Assembly: GCA_017550765.1 (NCBI GenBank)
Contig: JAFZOC010000136.1
Coordinates: forward strand, 1-5,637
Reading direction: 5' to 3'
Length of the DNA stretch: 5,637 nucleotides
Source: Oscillospiraceae bacterium
GTDB lineage: Bacteria; Bacillota_A; Clostridia; Oscillospirales; Oscillospiraceae
The position numbers and the translations under genes are program-made. Shown in pieces: positions 1 through 5,374 of the stretch. Position 1 is the stretch's first letter. Each line of letters begins with the position of its first letter. Under the pieces are notes generated by a model, which saw nothing but the letters and a program-made list of their open reading frames with translations, was not told the DNA's origin and ran no database searches.

Positions 1-357
1 GAAGCCCTGCTCAAGAGACTCATCGAGGAAGACCCATCCGTCGAGTCGGAGATCGCAGCGGTCAGCAGCGTGGAAGAACTCAAAGAAGTGTTCGCAAAGA
101 GAGGCGTCGAGCTCAGCACGGAAGAGCTGGACGAGCTGTTCGCGAGCGCAACGGGAAGTTTCGCTGAGGGCGAGCTGGATGAAGAGGACATGGATAAAGT
201 CGCAGGCGGCATCAGCCTCAAGCAGGCGCTCTCCGCGTGGAGGGTCGGAGCCCGCATCGGTATCGGCGCGAGGATGATCTACGATCACTTCAAGCATGGT
301 AACGCACAGTACACTTATACGCTGAAGCAGCTGAAGAAGGGCACCATCTTCGGCTGA
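1..357 (+). CDS. Nif11-like leader RiPP/bacteriocin precursor, partial at the 5' end
   Basis: The frame is open from base 1 and ends at TGA 355-357, giving 118 visible residues. The first 70 residues (1-210) read as a Nif11-type leader (the TIGR03798/PF07862 kind): an acidic helical region with EALLKRLIEEDP, then VEELKEVFAKRGVELSTEEL, ending in EEDMDKVAGG. Such leaders are recognised by maturation enzymes and cut after Gly-Gly, commonly by a C39-peptidase ABC exporter. Cleavage here would release a 48-residue core (211-354). The core has no Cys, 8 Lys/Arg, 2 His, one Asp, many Gly/Ala, and a GARIGIGAR stretch containing GxxxG. A GTG at 70 is an unlikely start: it has no Shine-Dalgarno and the leader continues in frame upstream. 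The true start is probably a few codons before the window. A role as secreted antimicrobial or signal peptide is inferred; no modification or export gene is visible. Confidence 0.82.
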   Translation, partial: EALLKRLIEEDPSVESEIAAVSSVEELKEVFAKRGVELSTEELDELFASATGSFAEGELDEEDMDKVAGGISLKQALSAWRVGARIGIGARMIYDHFKHGNAQYTYTLKQLKKGTIFG

Positions 358-373
358 CCGCCATTTTGACGCG

Positions 374-400
374 GCGGCGTCGATGCGGCTCGAGCGCCGC
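374..400 (+). other. GC-rich hairpin downstream of the precursor gene
   Basis: GCGGCG-TCGA (374-383) pairs with TCGA (390-393) and CGCCGC (395-400), leaving one bulged G at 394 and a 6-nt loop. It starts 16 nt after the precursor stop. No T-run follows, so it is not a textbook intrinsic terminator. It could protect the 3' end of the mRNA or act as a weak terminator. Confidence 0.35.
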
Positions 401-413
401 GGAAAGAGCGGGC

Positions 414-438
414 CTGTCTTTGACCTGGAGAAGGACAG
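414..438 (+). other. Second small hairpin in the 358-472 spacer
   Basis: CTGTCTTT (414-421) can pair with AAGGACAG (431-438) over 8 bp, including one G-U, with a 9-nt loop. No T-run follows on either strand. It may be part of the 3' untranslated region of the precursor mRNA. Chance formation is possible. Confidence 0.2.
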
Positions 439-472
439 AAAGATCCCACTCAAAAAGTTCATAAAAACGACG

Positions 473-502
473 AAAAAGGCTCTATCCGATGCGGATAGAG
501 CC
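473..502 (-). terminator. Intrinsic terminator of the tRNA-Pro gene
   Basis: GGCTCTATCC (478-487) and GGATAGAGCC (493-502) form a perfect 10-bp stem with a 5-nt loop. Read on the minus strand, the stem is followed at once by five T (complement of 473-477) and lies 8 nt past the tRNA CCA end. The stem can be extended to 13 bp (475-505) by AAA/TTT. On the plus strand the hairpin is followed by only TTT, so it may also weakly stop transcripts arriving from the precursor gene. Confidence 0.88.
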
Positions 503-510
503 TTTCAAAG

Positions 511-586
511 TGGTCGGAGTGGCGAGACTTGAACTCGCGGCCTCATGGTCCCGAACCATGCGCGCTACCAGCTGCGCTACACCCCG
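511..586 (-). tRNA. tRNA-Pro, anticodon CGG
   Basis: The reverse complement folds as a complete 76-nt tRNA. The acceptor arm CGGGGTG/CACTCCG contains one G-U pair. The D arm is GCGC/GCGC with loop AGCTGGTA. The anticodon stem CATGG/CCATG encloses loop TTCGGGA, with anticodon CGG at plus-strand 551-553. The variable loop is 5 nt, and the T arm GCGAG/CTCGC has loop TTCAAGT. The discriminator is A and CCA is encoded (511-513). It reads CCG proline codons, which suits a GC-rich genome. It is a single-gene unit with its own promoter and terminator, convergent to the precursor gene and divergent from the operon starting at 822. Confidence 0.97.
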
Positions 587-598
587 TAAAGCTAGCTC

Positions 599-627
599 AT
601 TATAATGACAACGCATGGAAATGTCAA
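599..627 (-). promoter_or_regulatory. Consensus sigma-70/sigma-A promoter of tRNA-Pro
   Basis: On the minus strand the -35 box is TTGACA (complement of 622-627) and the -10 box is TATAAT (complement of 599-604), separated by exactly 17 bp (605-621). Both boxes match consensus perfectly. The tRNA 5' end (586) is 12 nt past the -10 box, leaving a leader of only a few bases. This is the strong architecture expected for a stable RNA gene. Confidence 0.92.
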
Positions 628-720
628 GAGGGAAGTTGACGCTTTTCGGCGGAAGATACCAGCGGTATAGATCAGCGGGCACCGCATGCCGCATGCGAAA
701 GGGGAGGATCCGGATCGGTC

Positions 721-741
721 GGAGCGCGGGGAAAGCGCTCC
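721..741 (+). other. 7-bp hairpin in the operon leader
   Basis: GGAGCGC (721-727) and GCGCTCC (735-741) are perfect inverted arms around the 7-nt loop GGGGAAA. No T-run follows. If transcribed, it would form a small stable stem about 80 nt before the first start codon. No known riboswitch is recognised. Confidence 0.4.
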
Positions 742-806
742 GGGATATGGCCCGATGCCTGACGCCGCTTGGCGCATGGTGCGCGTCTGCGGCGCATAGG
801 CTCTCC

Positions 807-814
807 GGAGGGGG
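807..814 (+). promoter_or_regulatory. Ribosome binding site that fixes the start at 822
   Basis: GGAGGGGG lies 7 nt upstream of ATG 822, with its GGAGG core at 807-811. This is the only strong Shine-Dalgarno in this frame. It decides the start of the small membrane protein against the longer reading from 615. Confidence 0.75.
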
Positions 815-821
815 GATCTCG

Positions 822-1043
822 ATGAGCGAGAAGAGAGCGCTGTGGTTCGCGCTGCTGCTGTTCCTGCTGTCCCTGTGGAAGCTGCTGGCCCCGGCACAGG
901 CGGAGGCGGCGCGGGCTTGGACGGAGCGATGCCTCGCGCCGGGCGCGGAGGAACGGCTGGAAGTCTGGGGACGTGATCTGACAGGAGCGGAACGGGTGGC
1001 CGCGGTGGCGGAGAGCGGCGCGGCACGGTCGGCAGCGCCTTGA
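822..1043 (+). CDS. Small single-span membrane protein, possible reduced SpoIVFA-like partner
   Basis: This 73-aa protein is not recognised by sequence alone. After MSEKR comes a hydrophobic segment at residues 6-24 (ALWFALLLFLLSLWKLLAP), either a membrane anchor or an uncleaved signal. A roughly 48-residue Ala/Arg/Glu-rich tail follows, containing WTERCLAPGAEERLEVWGRD. The TGA overlaps the TTG start of the M50 protease gene by 4 nt, so the two are probably translationally coupled and may act together at the membrane. In Bacillus and many Clostridia the gene before spoIVFB is spoIVFA, a membrane anchor with an M23/LytM domain. Here the position and anchor match but no M23 domain exists, so a SpoIVFA-like role is inference from context. 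It could instead be an unrelated small protein. Confidence 0.68.
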   Translation: MSEKRALWFALLLFLLSLWKLLAPAQAEAARAWTERCLAPGAEERLEVWGRDLTGAERVAAVAESGAARSAAP

Positions 1044-1645
1044 GGCGGCCTTCGTTGGAGATCGGCGCGGCGGCGCCTTTCGTGGCGGCGCTGCTGAGTT
1101 ATCTGCTCCGACCGGAGGAACTGCTGGCGCTGCTGCTGGCGGTGCTCGCCCATGAGCTCGGACACCTTGTGGCGATCCGGGCCCAGGGGCTGGAACTGCG
1201 GCGTTTTCGCGTGGGCTTCTCCGGCTTCTGCATGGACTGGTCCGGAATGACGGGAGCCTGGGGCCGCGCGCTGGTCGCGGCGTCGGGGCCTGCCGCGGGG
1301 CTCCTGTACGCCTGGGCGGCCTCGCGCCTGGGCGTCGCCTGGGGCCGGGACTGGCTGTGCCTCTCGGCAGGGCTGAGTTTGCTGCTGAGCTTCTTCAATC
1401 TTCTGCCGGCCTGGCCTCTGGACGGCGGACAGCTCCTGGCTGTCCTGGCAGAGGCCGTGCTCGGACCGGAGCGCGGAGAGCGTCTGACCGGTATATCCAG
1501 CCTCCTCACGGCGACGCTGATCTTGATCGCAGGCCTGCGCCGCGCATCTCTCGGCGGGGGCGCCGCCGCCGCTCTGGCAGGGGCCTGGCTGCTTTTTCAG
1601 GCACTGTGGGGGCTGGGGCTTGTAAAAAGGGGAAAGATACGGTAA
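1040..1645 (+). CDS. M50 family intramembrane metalloprotease, SpoIVFB-like, without CBS domain
   Basis: A 201-aa polytopic membrane protein of the site-2 protease type, which cuts substrates within or beside the membrane. HELGH at residues 38-42 is the HExxH zinc site, with Glu39 as the catalytic residue. NLLPAWPLDGG at 120-130 supplies the third zinc ligand, Asp128. Hydrophobic segments lie at about 11-23, 28-47, 74-94, 105-122, 151-166 and 172-194. B. subtilis SpoIVFB, which cleaves pro-sigma-K in the mother cell, is nearly 300 aa and carries a C-terminal CBS domain; here the chain ends after the last membrane segment. Position before the radical SAM/DUF2344 pair supports a SpoIVFB-type assignment, but the substrate is unknown. 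TTG 1040 is taken as start because of its 4-nt overlap with the upstream stop. TTG 1055, behind GAGGCGG, is an alternative. Confidence 0.88.
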   Translation: MRRPSLEIGAAAPFVAALLSYLLRPEELLALLLAVLAHELGHLVAIRAQGLELRRFRVGFSGFCMDWSGMTGAWGRALVAASGPAAGLLYAWAASRLGVAWGRDWLCLSAGLSLLLSFFNLLPAWPLDGGQLLAVLAEAVLGPERGERLTGISSLLTATLILIAGLRRASLGGGAAAALAGAWLLFQALWGLGLVKRGKIR

Positions 1646-1665
1646 AATGGGGCAGGATATCGATC

Positions 1666-1682
1666 AAGGACACGATATGGAG
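1666..1682 (+). promoter_or_regulatory. Competing ribosome binding sites of the radical SAM gene
   Basis: AAGGA (1666-1670) stands 6 nt before ATG 1677, and GGAG (1679-1682) stands 6 nt before ATG 1689. The farthest-upstream ATG, at 1647, has only an A/G-rich stretch about 13 nt away. The start is therefore 1677 or 1689 rather than 1647. Confidence 0.55.
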
Positions 1683-3530
1683 ACGACGATGGACAAACGT
1701 TTGGAACGCATCCTGCCGCGGGTGCAGAAGCCCGCCCGCTACACCGGCGGGGAATACGGCCAGATCCTCAAGGACAGGGACGGAGTGGACATCCGCTTGG
1801 CTTTCTGCTTCCCGGACACCTACGAGATCGGCATGTCAAACCTGGGCATGAGCATCCTCTATGAGACCATGAACAGCCTGCCCTTCGTCTGGTGCGAACG
1901 GGTCTTCGCCCCCTGGGGCGACATGGCAGAGGAGATGAAGAAGGCCGGGATGCCCCTCTATGCCCTGGAGAGCGGCGACAGCCTGGACCGCTTTGACTCC
2001 CTGGCCTTCTCGGTCGGTTACGAGATGGCCTATACCACGGTGCTGGACATGCTGGACATGGCCGGCATCCCTCTGCGTTCGGCCGATCGGCCGGACCTGC
2101 TGCCGCTCATCTGGGCGGGCGGCACGGCCGCGGTGAACGCCGAGCCCATGGCCCCCTTTATGGATCTTTTCGTCATCGGCGAGGGCGAGGATCTGGACAA
2201 CGAGGTGCTGGCCCTGCTGCGGGACGCCAAGCTAGGCGGCTGGTCCAAACACGAGTTCCTTATGAAGGCCGCCCGGATCCAGGGCGTGTATGTCCCCAGC
2301 TTATACGATGTGAGCTACAACGCCGACGGCACCGTGGCCGCCGTGACGCCTCGCGATGGGGCCCCGGCGCGGATCGTCAAGCGCATCGTCCAGGATCTGG
2401 ACGCCGCGCCCTATCCCACCCATCCCATCGTCCCCAGCACCGAGGTGATCCACGACCGGGTGAGCCTGGAGCTCTTCCGGGGCTGCCCCCGGGGCTGCCG
2501 TTTCTGCCAGGCGGGGCATGTGTACCGCCCCCTGCGGGCCAAGAAGCCCGAGACCCTGATCCGCCAGGGCATCGAGTCCCTGGAGAGCACCGGCCACGAG
2601 GACGTGACGCTCCTCAGTCTCTCCACCAGCGACTACCGCCAGCTCCCGGCCCTCTGCGACGGGCTGCTGGCTTACTGCGAGCCACGGAGCATCGGCCTGT
2701 CCCTGCCGTCTCTGCGGGCGGACAACTTCTCCATGGAGATCATGGAGCGGCTGCAGAAGGTACGCAAGAGCGGCCTGACCTTCGCCGTGGAGGGCGGCAG
2801 CCAGCGCCTCCGGGACGCGGTGAACAAGAACGTGACCCAGGAGGACGTGCTGCATACCTGCTCGATCGCCTTCGCTGGCGGCTGGAACGCCGTGAAGCTC
2901 TACTACATGCTGGGCCTGCCCACCGAGACGGATGAAGACGTCCTTGGCATCGCCCGCATGGCAGACGAGATCCTCCAATGCTGGCGCATGCATGCGAAGA
3001 ACAAGGCCCGGGGCGTGAAGATCACGATCTCCACCTCCTGCTTCATCCCCAAGCCCCACAGCCCCTTCCAGTGGGAGGCGCAGATCCAGCTGGAGGAGTA
3101 TCTGCGCCGGGTGAACTTGCTGCGCTCCGCCATCACCGCCCGGAACGTCACCTACAACTGGCACGACGCCGAGACCAGTCTGATCGAGGCGGTGCTCTCC
3201 AAGGGCGACCGCCGTGTGGCCGACGCCATCGAAGAGGTCTGGCGACAGGGCGGGCGCCTGGACGCTTGGAGCGACTATTTCTCCTTCCAGCGCTGGATCG
3301 ACGCCTTTGAGAAGTGCGGCGTGGACCTGGACTTCTATGCCCACCGCGTGGCGGGGAAGGACGAGATCCTGCCCTGGGACCACATCGACGTGGGCGTGCG
3401 CAAGGCCCATCTGTGGAGCGAACGGGAAAAGTGCTATCGCTCCGAGCTCTCGCCGGACTGCCGGCATGCCTGCGCCGCCTGCGGCGCGGCCAAGCTCTTG
3501 ACGGGAGGGATCCGCTGCGATGAGCGATAA
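1677..3530 (+). CDS. Radical SAM protein, TIGR03960 type, function unassigned
   Basis: 617 aa from ATG 1677, with residue numbers counted from there. The N-terminal Rossmann-like part (about 15-230) contains FPDTYEIGMSNLGM at 45-58 and resembles the cobalamin-binding-type domain placed before radical SAM domains, but I see no DxHxxG motif. The radical SAM core begins at RGCPRGCRFCQAG: Cys270, Cys274 and Cys277 form the CX3CX2C that binds the 4Fe-4S cluster and S-adenosylmethionine. A glycine-rich VEGGSQRLRD segment follows, as in related enzymes. The C-terminus has a second CX3CX2C (Cys595, Cys599, Cys602) and Cys614. The family is widespread in Clostridia and occurs beside, or fused to, the TIGR03936/DUF2344 protein, as here with an 11-nt overlap. 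The substrate is not known to me; RNA or protein modification is only a guess. Starts at 1647 (627 aa) or 1689 (613 aa, MDKRLERILPRV) are possible. Confidence 0.9.
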   Translation: METTMDKRLERILPRVQKPARYTGGEYGQILKDRDGVDIRLAFCFPDTYEIGMSNLGMSILYETMNSLPFVWCERVFAPWGDMAEEMKKAGMPLYALESGDSLDRFDSLAFSVGYEMAYTTVLDMLDMAGIPLRSADRPDLLPLIWAGGTAAVNAEPMAPFMDLFVIGEGEDLDNEVLALLRDAKLGGWSKHEFLMKAARIQGVYVPSLYDVSYNADGTVAAVTPRDGAPARIVKRIVQDLDAAPYPTHPIVPSTEVIHDRVSLELFRGCPRGCRFCQAGHVYRPLRAKKPETLIRQGIESLESTGHEDVTLLSLSTSDYRQLPALCDGLLAYCEPRSIGLSLPSLRADNFSMEIMERLQKVRKSGLTFAVEGGSQRLRDAVNKNVTQEDVLHTCSIAFAGGWNAVKLYYMLGLPTETDEDVLGIARMADEILQCWRMHAKNKARGVKITISTSCFIPKPHSPFQWEAQIQLEEYLRRVNLLRSAITARNVTYNWHDAETSLIEAVLSKGDRRVADAIEEVWRQGGRLDAWSDYFSFQRWIDAFEKCGVDLDFYAHRVAGKDEILPWDHIDVGVRKAHLWSEREKCYRSELSPDCRHACAACGAAKLLTGGIRCDER

Positions 3531-4188
3531 ACTGAGGATGCGTTTTGAAAAGACCGGGCGGGCGGTATACATCTCCCACCTGGACCTGATGCACACCATG
3601 CAGCGGGCCTTCAACCGGGCCGGCCTCCCGCTGCGCTATTCAGAGGGCTTCAACCCCCACCCCCAGATCGCCATCGCTCTGCCCCTCTCCGTGGGGACGG
3701 CGAGCCTCTGCGAGCTCATGGACTTCCGCCTGAAGGGGGAAGAGACGCCGGATCTGGCCTCTCTCCCGGAGCGGCTGACCGCCGTGCTGCCCGAGGGGAT
3801 CCGTGTCACGGAGGTCTATGAGACCGCCCGCAAGGTGGCCGAGCTCAAGTGGCTGGCGATCCGGGCCGTCTTCGAATACGACGATCGGGACCCGGCGGAG
3901 ATGGCCGCCGCGCTCACGGCGTTTTTTGCCAGTGAGAGCATCGTCATCACCAAGAAGACCAAGCGGGGCGTGGGCGAGACGGACATCCGCCCCGGTATCC
4001 GGGAGATCGCCTTTACGCCGGGAGAGGGACAGGTTGACATAACAACGATCCTCTCCGCACAGGAGCCCACGATCGACCCGCGCCTGCTGGCGGAGGCGCT
4101 GCGGCAGCTGCGGCCCGAGCTGGCGCCGGACTTTGCCAAGTCCACCCGGATCGAGACCTATGACGCGGACGGGAAGATCTTCCGTTGA
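3520..4188 (+). CDS. TIGR03936 family (DUF2344) radical SAM-linked protein
   Basis: A 222-aa soluble protein of the DUF2344 family. The N-terminal half shows the family signature: LRMRFEKTGRAVYISHLDLM (5-24), RAFNRAGLPLRYSEGFNPHP (29-48), and then IALPLSVGTASLCELMDF. The C-terminal half is less conserved. The ATG at 3520 lies inside the last codons of the radical SAM gene (11-nt overlap), behind GGAGG at 3504-3508. Coupled translation suggests a one-to-one complex, and in some genomes the two are a single chain. The function is uncharacterised; the constant pairing suggests it presents a substrate to the radical SAM enzyme, which is inference. The length is normal and no truncation is seen. 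Confidence 0.9.
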   Translation: MSDKLRMRFEKTGRAVYISHLDLMHTMQRAFNRAGLPLRYSEGFNPHPQIAIALPLSVGTASLCELMDFRLKGEETPDLASLPERLTAVLPEGIRVTEVYETARKVAELKWLAIRAVFEYDDRDPAEMAAALTAFFASESIVITKKTKRGVGETDIRPGIREIAFTPGEGQVDITTILSAQEPTIDPRLLAEALRQLRPELAPDFAKSTRIETYDADGKIFR

Positions 4189-4192
4189 GGAG
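4188..4192 (+). promoter_or_regulatory. Ribosome binding site that fixes the glycosyltransferase start
   Basis: AGGAG overlaps the end of the DUF2344 stop codon and stands 6 nt before ATG 4199. This favours 4199 over the earlier in-frame GTG/ATG codons (from 4133), which fall inside the DUF2344 coding sequence. Confidence 0.8.
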
Positions 4193-4198
4193 AGCGCG

Positions 4199-5374
4199 AT
4201 GAATACCATACGTATCCTGGCTTTGCACCTGGCTTACGGCGGGGTGGAAAAGGCGATCGTCAGCATGGCGAACTTGTTCGCGGAGCGCTATCCGGTCGAG
4301 ATCATCAGTGTGTACCGGATGCCAGGCTCGCCGGCCTTCCCGCTGGACGAGCGGGTGAAAGTCCGCTACCTGCTGGACGAGGTCCCCAATCGGGCGGAGT
4401 GGCATCAGGCCGTACGTGCCAGGAAGCCCCTGGCCATCCTGAGAGAGAGCCTGCGGGCCATCCGGATCCTGTATGCCAAGAAGCGTGCCGTGCGGGAGAC
4501 GATCCTCTCCATCCACGACGGAACACTGATCGCCACGCGGCATGAGGACGATCTGGTCCTCTCTCGGCTGGGCGATCCCAAGGTATGGAAGATCGGACAG
4601 CTCCACCATGATCACGCCTTCAAAAAGAGATATCTCCGAGGCTTTCGCCGGGGCTACTGCGGACTGGACGTGCTGGCACTGCTGACGCCGGGAATGGTGG
4701 AGGAGGCGCGACGCTATATGCCGGAAGGGGCGAAGACCCGCCTGGCATATGTGCCGAACTTCCTGGAGCATTTCCCGGAAAAGGTCCTCTTGGGAAAAAA
4801 AGAGAAGACGCTGCTGGCTGTCGGCCGCCTGGAGCCTGTAAAGGGCTTCGAGAGGCTGCTCGACTGTTTCGTGCAGATCCACGCCAGACATCCCGACTGG
4901 GCGCTGCGTATCGTGGGCGAGGGCTCGGAACGGGAGCGGCTGGAGCGGCGGATCGGGGAACTTGGCCTCGCGGACCGGGTGACGCTCACCGGACGCTTGG
5001 ACAGCGCCGGTGTGGAGGAGGAGATGCTCCGTGCCTCGATCTATGTCATGACATCCCGGACAGAGGGCTTCCCCTTCGTCCTGCTGGAGGCACAGAGCTG
5101 CGGCCTGCCCACTGTGGCCTATGACGTGCGGGTGGGCCCCGCGGCAGTGATCGACCCGGGGCGAGACGGCTACCTGGTCCCGGATGGGGACGGAGCCGCT
5201 TTCGCAGAGCGGGTCCAGACCCTGATCGACGACAGGAGCCTCCGGGAGGAGATGGCTCGCGCTGCCCAGGCCTATTCCCGGGAGTTCTCCCGTGAGAAGG
5301 TCGCCCGGATCTGGGAGGACGTGCTGCGGTGCGGATTTGACCCAGCCCCGGAAGAAAAGAGGAGAGAACGATGA
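4199..5374 (+). CDS. GT-B fold glycosyltransferase, GT4 family-like
   Basis: A 391-aa enzyme that would transfer a sugar from a nucleotide-sugar donor to an acceptor, probably at the inner face of the membrane. The N-terminal domain (about 1-190) starts with a beta strand and LAYGGVEKAI (12-20), the acceptor-side glycine motif of GT4 enzymes. The C-terminal donor domain has VGRLEPVKG (208-216, with Arg210 and Lys215 as likely phosphate contacts), RIVGEGSERERLE, VTLTGRLDS, and the EX7E motif Glu289-Glu297 in TEGFPFVLLEA. GLPTVAYDVRVGPAAVI follows. There is no clear signal or membrane span. The charged C-terminus (EEKRRER) could help membrane contact. Ten nt separate it from the DUF2344 stop, and it overlaps the next gene by 4 nt. 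The role may be polysaccharide, teichoic-acid-like or glycolipid synthesis; donor and acceptor cannot be read from the sequence. It takes the place where many Clostridia carry the RNase G gene. Confidence 0.92.
   Translation: MNTIRILALHLAYGGVEKAIVSMANLFAERYPVEIISVYRMPGSPAFPLDERVKVRYLLDEVPNRAEWHQAVRARKPLAILRESLRAIRILYAKKRAVRETILSIHDGTLIATRHEDDLVLSRLGDPKVWKIGQLHHDHAFKKRYLRGFRRGYCGLDVLALLTPGMVEEARRYMPEGAKTRLAYVPNFLEHFPEKVLLGKKEKTLLAVGRLEPVKGFERLLDCFVQIHARHPDWALRIVGEGSERERLERRIGELGLADRVTLTGRLDSAGVEEEMLRASIYVMTSRTEGFPFVLLEAQSCGLPTVAYDVRVGPAAVIDPGRDGYLVPDGDGAAFAERVQTLIDDRSLREEMARAAQAYSREFSREKVARIWEDVLRCGFDPAPEEKRRER

Larger units (their letters stand above)
628..821 (+). other. GC-rich leader/intergenic region before the operon
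   Basis: I see no convincing gene in these 194 bases. The frame of the 822 gene is open back to 615, but that stretch overlaps the tRNA promoter and its translation is Arg-rich and unlike a membrane-protein N-terminus. The region holds three short symmetric elements: CGCATGC-C-GCATGCG (683-697), the 10-bp palindrome GATCCGGATC (707-716), and a 7-bp stem GGAGCGC/GCGCTCC (721-727/735-741). A possible weak -10 is TATAGA at 666-671, but no good -35 stands 17 bp before it. The operon promoter is expected here but I cannot place it firmly. Confidence 0.4.

Noticed and set aside
70..357. GTG 70 as the start of the precursor
   Set aside because: No Shine-Dalgarno precedes it, and the residues encoded by 1-69 continue the Nif11-like leader pattern, so the gene begins upstream of the window.
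374..400. Intrinsic terminator for the precursor gene
   Set aside because: The hairpin is GC-rich but lacks a following T-run, so it is listed only as a structure.
636..671. Plus-strand promoter TTGACG (636-641) with TATAGA (666-671)
   Set aside because: The spacer is 24 bp, too long for a normal sigma-A promoter. No better-spaced -10 follows the -35.
615..821. N-terminal extension of the 73-aa protein from ATG 615
   Set aside because: It overlaps the -35 box of the tRNA promoter, gives an Arg/Gly-rich stretch before the hydrophobic segment, and lacks the strong GGAGG seen before ATG 822.
482..1165. A 227-codon minus-strand frame
   Set aside because: It runs through the tRNA gene and its promoter and opposes the membrane-protein genes. 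The translation is Arg/Ser/Ala-rich with no motif.
2301..3614. A 437-codon open frame on the minus strand across the radical SAM gene
   Set aside because: It lies wholly antisense to strongly supported radical SAM and DUF2344 coding sequence. Its translation is low-complexity and Gly/Ala/Val/His-rich with no motif. Such frames arise from strong G/C bias at third codon positions.
4013..4891. A 292-codon minus-strand frame across the glycosyltransferase
   Set aside because: Antisense to a gene with clear GT4 motifs. No ribosome binding site or recognisable domain, and Gln/Arg-rich translation typical of a shadow frame.
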